Assembly (NCBI GenBank): GCA_023252115.1
Contig: JAHEXM010000041.1
Span: 1-8,839 of the forward strand
Origin: Micrococcales bacterium
Lineage (GTDB): Bacteria > Actinomycetota > Actinomycetes > S36-B12 > UBA10799
DNA: 8,839 nucleotides
Direction: 5' to 3'
Below are positions 7,158 to 8,839 of this stretch, in pieces. Under the pieces are notes generated by a model. It saw only the letters and a program-made list of their open reading frames with translations. It made no database searches and had not been told where the DNA came from. Made by a program: the position numbers and the translations under genes. Every line of letters starts with the position of its first letter. Positions within the stretch are counted from its first letter, which is position 1.

Positions 7158-7282
7158 GTCTTTCGGTGGTGTTGACGTGGCAGACTGTTAGAAGCGCGGC
7201 GGATCTACCTGAGCAGCACGAGTGGCCGTATGAGGACTGGCATGAGTGGTTCGGCGACCACACCCTCAGCTTCACCGGCTGG
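7158..7282. other. Unassigned sequence between the efflux promoter and the IS remnant
   Basis: About 125 bp have no recognisable gene. The + strand frame that leads into the orfA fragment is open here from GTG at 7151 and reads PEQHEWPYEDWHEWFGDHTL. This is unlike IS3 OrfA and unlike any family I recognise. It may be foreign sequence carried in with, or joined to, the decayed insertion element. No terminal inverted repeat was found. Confidence 0.4.
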
Positions 7283-7351
7283 CATAATGATGGAGAGGCC
7301 AAGCGTCTGAAGCAACTCGACGAGGAGAACCGCCGGCTGAAGCGGCTGGTG
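7283..7351 (+). pseudogene. IS3 orfA fragment (leucine-zipper segment)
   Basis: The frame encodes [19 protein letters not shown], the conserved leucine-zipper segment near the end of IS3-family OrfA, used for multimerisation. The helix-turn-helix normally preceding it is absent. After KRLV the frame runs into orfB sequence out of phase and turns into an unrelated tail (CCDAKAGR...). Confidence 0.8.
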
Positions 7352-7680
7352 TGCTGCGACGCGAAGGCTGGAAGGACAACCACAAACGAGTCTTTCGTCT
7401 CTATCAAGAAGAAGGTTTGCAAGTGAAACGACGCATCAAGAAACACACCGCCAAGTGGCGGGGCGAAAAGCCATCGGCCGAGCAACGGCCTAATCAACGT
7501 TGGCCGCTGGACTTCATGAGCGACCAGTTGGCCGATGGACGAAAGATTCGGCTGTTGAATGTGGTGGATGACTTCACCCGCGAATGTTTGGCGGTGGAAG
7601 TGGACACCTCTCTGACCGGTCAGCGTGTGACGCGCGTATTGGAGCGACTGCGTGCGGCGCGTGGTTTGGCTGATGACGAT
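7351..7680 (+). pseudogene. IS3 orfB transposase fragment (rve integrase core, truncated)
   Basis: About 110 residues match the middle of IS3 Orf[21 protein letters not shown] is the end of the HTH_21-like region. [18 protein letters not shown] holds the first catalytic Asp of the DDE core. [18 protein letters not shown] and [12 protein letters not shown] follow. The expected next block with the second Asp (normally ...DNGPEF) is missing. After about 7680 the frame continues as unrelated residues to a stop at 7767. The roughly 90 N-terminal OrfB residues are also absent, so an internal deletion joins this piece to the orfA fragment. It cannot be active. Confidence 0.85.
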
Positions 7681-7771
7681 ATTGTCATGCTACGCCAGCA
7701 GTTCTATTTTGACGTTCTTAACATTCCTTGCGCAAAGAAATCACCGAACGTATTTGGAGTTGCCTGAAAGC

Positions 7772-7787
7772 TGTTCATAATTGAACA
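7772..7787. repeat. 16-bp AT-rich palindrome
   Basis: TGTTCA and TGAACA form perfect 6-bp arms around TAAT. It lies about 50 bp beyond the end of the XRE gene and just past the IS remnant. It could be a regulator site or part of the gene's 3' region. No function can be assigned. Confidence 0.35.
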
Positions 7788-7802
7788 TATAAAGAGCTCG
7801 CG

Positions 7803-7838
7803 GTAAAAACAGTGGCAACTTCGGCGGGTGTGTTTTAC
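7803..7838 (-). terminator. Possible terminator hairpin at the end of the XRE gene
   Basis: On the - strand GTAAAACA pairs with TGTTTTTAC (one bulged T) across a loop of about 18 bases. It overlaps the XRE gene's TAA stop, and the descending arm contains a run of five T residues. It is a weak, A/T-rich stem, only suggestive of an intrinsic terminator. Confidence 0.3.
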
Positions 7839-8026
7839 TCAGTTTTTGCGCGCTCAATCCCAAAATACTTTTCTAAATCTTGCAGCTGTTTGCTGTCGGG
7901 CTGGCTGCTGCCGTCCTCCCAAGAACGAATCAAGGCCGTTGCAATACCCATTTTTCTCGCCAAGTGACACCGTGTGAGGTTTTTCTTCATCCGCTTCACC
8001 TTTATCCAGTCTCCAAGCGTTTGCAC
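7835..8026 (-). CDS. Small XRE-family helix-turn-helix protein
   Basis: The protein is 63 residues, essentially a lone HTH_3/Cro-CI domain. GDWIKVKRMKKNLT leads to helix 2, LARKMGIATALIRSWEDGSS is the helix-turn-helix with the conserved Trp-Glu, and PDSKQLQDLEKYFGI closes the fold. The start is decided by the ribosome binding site: GTG at 8026 has GGAGGG four bases upstream. An in-frame TTG at 8089 would add 21 residues without domain support. It stands alone beside the IS remnant and a tRNA gene, with no toxin, antitoxin or phage partner visible. Single-domain XRE proteins are usually autoregulators, phage/plasmid repressors or orphan antitoxins. The inverted repeat 43 bp upstream fits autoregulation. 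The role is unknown. Confidence 0.85.
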   Translation of the reverse strand: MQTLGDWIKVKRMKKNLTRCHLARKMGIATALIRSWEDGSSQPDSKQLQDLEKYFGIERAKTE

Positions 8027-8030
8027 GTTA

Positions 8031-8036
8031 CCCTCC
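8031..8036 (-). promoter_or_regulatory. Shine-Dalgarno sequence of the XRE gene
   Basis: GGAGGG on the - strand lies four bases before GTG at 8026. It is the strongest Shine-Dalgarno in the window and the main reason for preferring this start over the TTG at 8089. Confidence 0.75.
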
Positions 8037-8068
8037 AACACTTTAGCTCGCTTCAGATTCCTTGGATT

Positions 8069-8089
8069 TTGTGCGATTTTTATGCACAA
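8069..8089 (-). promoter_or_regulatory. Candidate operator upstream of the XRE gene
   Basis: TTGTGC and GCACAA are perfect 6-bp arms with a 9-bp A/T-rich spacer, 43-63 bp upstream of the GTG start. This geometry suits a dimeric Cro/CI-type protein. Binding is inferred only from position and symmetry. The A/T-rich centre could also hold a -10 element. Confidence 0.45.
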
Positions 8090-8117
8090 CGACCGTTCTG
8101 CAATACCCAGCAGGGCT

Positions 8118-8147
8118 ACTCACCCGACAGGGCAAAAATGGGTGAGT
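8118..8147. repeat. Inverted repeat, 8-bp arms, upstream of the XRE gene
   Basis: ACTCACCC and GGGTGAGT are perfect inverted arms around a 14-base centre, in the roughly 225-bp gap between the XRE gene and the tRNA. It could be a second regulatory site or an RNA hairpin. Apart from this and the repeat at 8069-8089, the gap (8027-8251) shows no gene I can support. Confidence 0.4.
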
Positions 8148-8251
8148 GTGGCGGATGTTTCAGTGAAAGTAGGCAAGACAATCAATACAACCGACACCTG
8201 CACAACCTGCCTGAATTCAAACGCCTGTGCTAATAGCGGGGGGAAAATGAA

Positions 8252-8325
8252 TGGAGCGGGCGAAGGGAATCGAACCCTCCTCGTCGGCTTGGGAAGCCGA
8301 TGCATTACCACTATGCTACGCCCGC
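8252..8325 (-). tRNA. tRNA-Gly (anticodon CCC)
   Basis: A complete cloverleaf can be drawn on the - strand. The acceptor stem GCGGGCG/CGCCCGC is fully paired. The D-arm is GCAT...ATGC. The anticodon stem TCGGC/GCCGA encloses loop TTCCCAA (anticodon at 8293-8291, reading GGG codons). A four-base variable region is followed by T-arm GAGGG-TTCGATT-CCCTT. The discriminator is U73, as expected for bacterial tRNA-Gly, and CCA is encoded (8254-8252). Confidence 0.96.
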
Positions 8326-8335
8326 TTCAGTGCTG

Positions 8336-8365
8336 ATATTCTCGCCAGTTTCACCTTCAAATCAA
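8336..8365 (-). promoter_or_regulatory. Possible promoter of tRNA-Gly
   Basis: TTGATT (8365-8360) and GAATAT (8341-8336), separated by 18 bp, end about ten bases before the tRNA 5' end. The match to sigma-70 consensus is modest, but the position is right for a tRNA promoter. Confidence 0.4.
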
Positions 8366-8369
8366 GCTA

Positions 8370-8382
8370 AACTTCTGAAGTT
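8370..8382. promoter_or_regulatory. 13-bp palindrome, candidate enhancer-binding-protein site
   Basis: AACTTC-T-GAAGTT is a perfect palindrome with a one-base centre. It lies about 55 bp upstream of the sigma-54 -24 element and roughly 80-95 bp before the expected transcription start, a distance at which sigma-54 activators commonly bind. It also lies just upstream of the divergent tRNA promoter. A role is inferred only from position. Confidence 0.35.
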
Positions 8383-8436
8383 CTGACTCTAACGCCATAA
8401 CTTAAACTTGCAGACACGTGAAGACACGCTAGGCTA

Positions 8437-8453
8437 CTGGCACGAGATTTGCA
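8437..8453 (+). promoter_or_regulatory. Consensus sigma-54 (RpoN) promoter
   Basis: CTGGCACGAGATTTGCA matches the sigma-54 consensus YTGGCACGRNNNTTGCW at every fixed position. The -24 GG is at 8439-8440 and the -12 GC at 8451-8452. Transcription should start near 8464, leaving a short leader of about 13 bases with a purine-rich AGAAGA before the ATG at 8477. Activity would need an ATP-dependent enhancer-binding protein, none of which is encoded in this window. Confidence 0.85.
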
Positions 8454-8476
8454 TATCCCAAAGAACTAGAAGAAAA

Positions 8477-8839
8477 ATGAAATTGAACATGGGATCTATT
8501 CTGACAATTGAGCGTATTATCCTCCAGCAACTGCGGGGGGTGGCCGCCAAGCTTACTTCCGACGCAGAACTCCAAAAAGATCTGCTTCAGGAAATGACCA
8601 TCCATTTGAACCAGGTACAAACCAAACTTCCTGGTCGCACACGTAGCTGGTACATCAAAAGTTGCGAATTCATGGCCCGCAACCACCTCAAAATTGGCCG
8701 CAGCGTGGACTCCCACAAACGCTCCCGCAATCTCGTTTCATTCGACGCGCTCCCCGAAGAAGCTACTGAAATTGGCTTCTTTTCCAATAATTCCACCGAC
8801 GCCCGTCATCTACTGATTGCCCAAGACATTATCGAGCTG
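8477..8839 (+). CDS. Sigma-70-family (ECF-like) sigma factor, C-terminus beyond the window edge
   Basis: The first 121 residues are present and remain open to the window edge. After an N-terminal segment (LTIERIILQQLRGVAAKLTS), the stretch DAELQKDLLQEMTIHL, then SWYIKSCEFMARNHLKIGRS and KRSRNLVSFDAL fits sigma region 2: core-binding DLLQE, then the -10 recognition helix with its Trp and the RN...R pattern. Region 4 is not in view. From memory, a similar family with SWYLQSC-type motifs is frequent in Pedosphaera-group Verrucomicrobia; this was not checked. The start is ATG at 8477, just after AGAAGA and the sigma-54 promoter; Met5 (8489) is an alternative. The gene is divergent from the tRNA. 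Its target genes are unknown. It could alternatively be a degenerate sigma-like regulator. Confidence 0.75.
   Translation, partial: MKLNMGSILTIERIILQQLRGVAAKLTSDAELQKDLLQEMTIHLNQVQTKLPGRTRSWYIKSCEFMARNHLKIGRSVDSHKRSRNLVSFDALPEEATEIGFFSNNSTDARHLLIAQDIIEL

Larger units (their letters stand above)
7283..7680 (+). mobile_element. Decayed IS3-family insertion sequence remnant
   Basis: About 400 bp retain fragments of both IS3 transposase reading frames in the correct order and in the usual -1 relation (orfB one base back from orfA). An intact IS3 element is about 1.2-1.5 kb. Missing here are the OrfA N-terminus with its helix-turn-helix, the region joining OrfA to the OrfB core, and the 3' half of orfB with two of the three catalytic acidic residues. 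No terminal inverted repeats or target duplications were found. The element cannot encode its own transposition. Confidence 0.8.

Noticed and set aside
8027..8089. 21-residue N-terminal extension of the XRE protein from TTG 8089
   Set aside because: The GGAGGG/GTG start at 8026 is much better, and the extension overlaps the candidate operator.
8138..8233. 31-residue Cys-containing + strand frame beginning MGECGGCF
   Set aside because: Very short, no Shine-Dalgarno, starts inside an inverted repeat and has no recognisable metallothionein- or peptide-like pattern.
8120..8311. 63-codon - strand frame overlapping the tRNA gene
   Set aside because: Its N-terminus is the translated tRNA (the familiar RRVRFPSPAP artefact), and the rest has no family features or ribosome binding site.
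7130..8325. CRISPR array, integron or long direct repeats
   Set aside because: No regularly spaced repeats, attC-like sites or repeated units longer than short palindromes were seen on reading this stretch.

Overview
The window reads as a chromosomal segment of a moderately GC-rich Gram-negative bacterium. The evidence is an outer-membrane factor lipoprotein, a periplasmic adaptor and a two-component system with a periplasmic sensor. The partial sigma factor at the right edge resembles, from memory, a family common in Verrucomicrobia of the Pedosphaera/Limisphaerales group. That assignment is an inference and was not tested by any search.

Positions 1-7160 hold leftward-transcribed genes in two units. 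The right-hand unit is a five-gene tripartite efflux operon: a TetR-family repressor, a NodT/OprM-type outer-membrane lipoprotein, a MacA-like adaptor, a MacB-like ATPase and a MacB-like permease. In this version the ATPase and permease are separate proteins, whereas E. coli MacB is fused. Every junction overlaps (4, 4, 4 and 11 bp). The operon starts from a perfect-consensus -35/-10 pair (TTGACA, 16 bp, TATAAT), and an 18-bp palindrome begins on the last base of the -10 box. Autorepression by the TetR protein is the simple reading. The left-hand unit, about 310 bp downstream of the permease, is an OmpR/PhoB-type response regulator overlapping by 4 bp a CusS-like sensor histidine kinase that is cut off by the window edge just after its H-box. 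A 23-bp imperfect palindrome lies upstream of the response regulator.

Positions 7160-8250 are an accessory-looking stretch. It holds a decayed IS3-family transposase on the + strand, with an orfA leucine-zipper fragment joined directly to the middle of orfB and the 3' half lost. It also holds a 63-residue XRE-type helix-turn-helix protein on the - strand, with a strong Shine-Dalgarno sequence, a GTG start and operator-like inverted repeats. The region ends at a complete tRNA-Gly (anticodon CCC, CCA encoded).

At the right edge (8326-8839, + strand) a 17-base, fully consensus sigma-54 promoter lies just upstream of a partial gene resembling sigma-70 region 2. This suggests a sigma cascade in which RpoN plus an enhancer-binding protein switches on a second sigma-like factor. 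A small palindrome about 55 bp upstream of the -24 element is a candidate enhancer site. This is the most unusual regulatory arrangement in the window. No clearly novel multi-gene system could be demonstrated.
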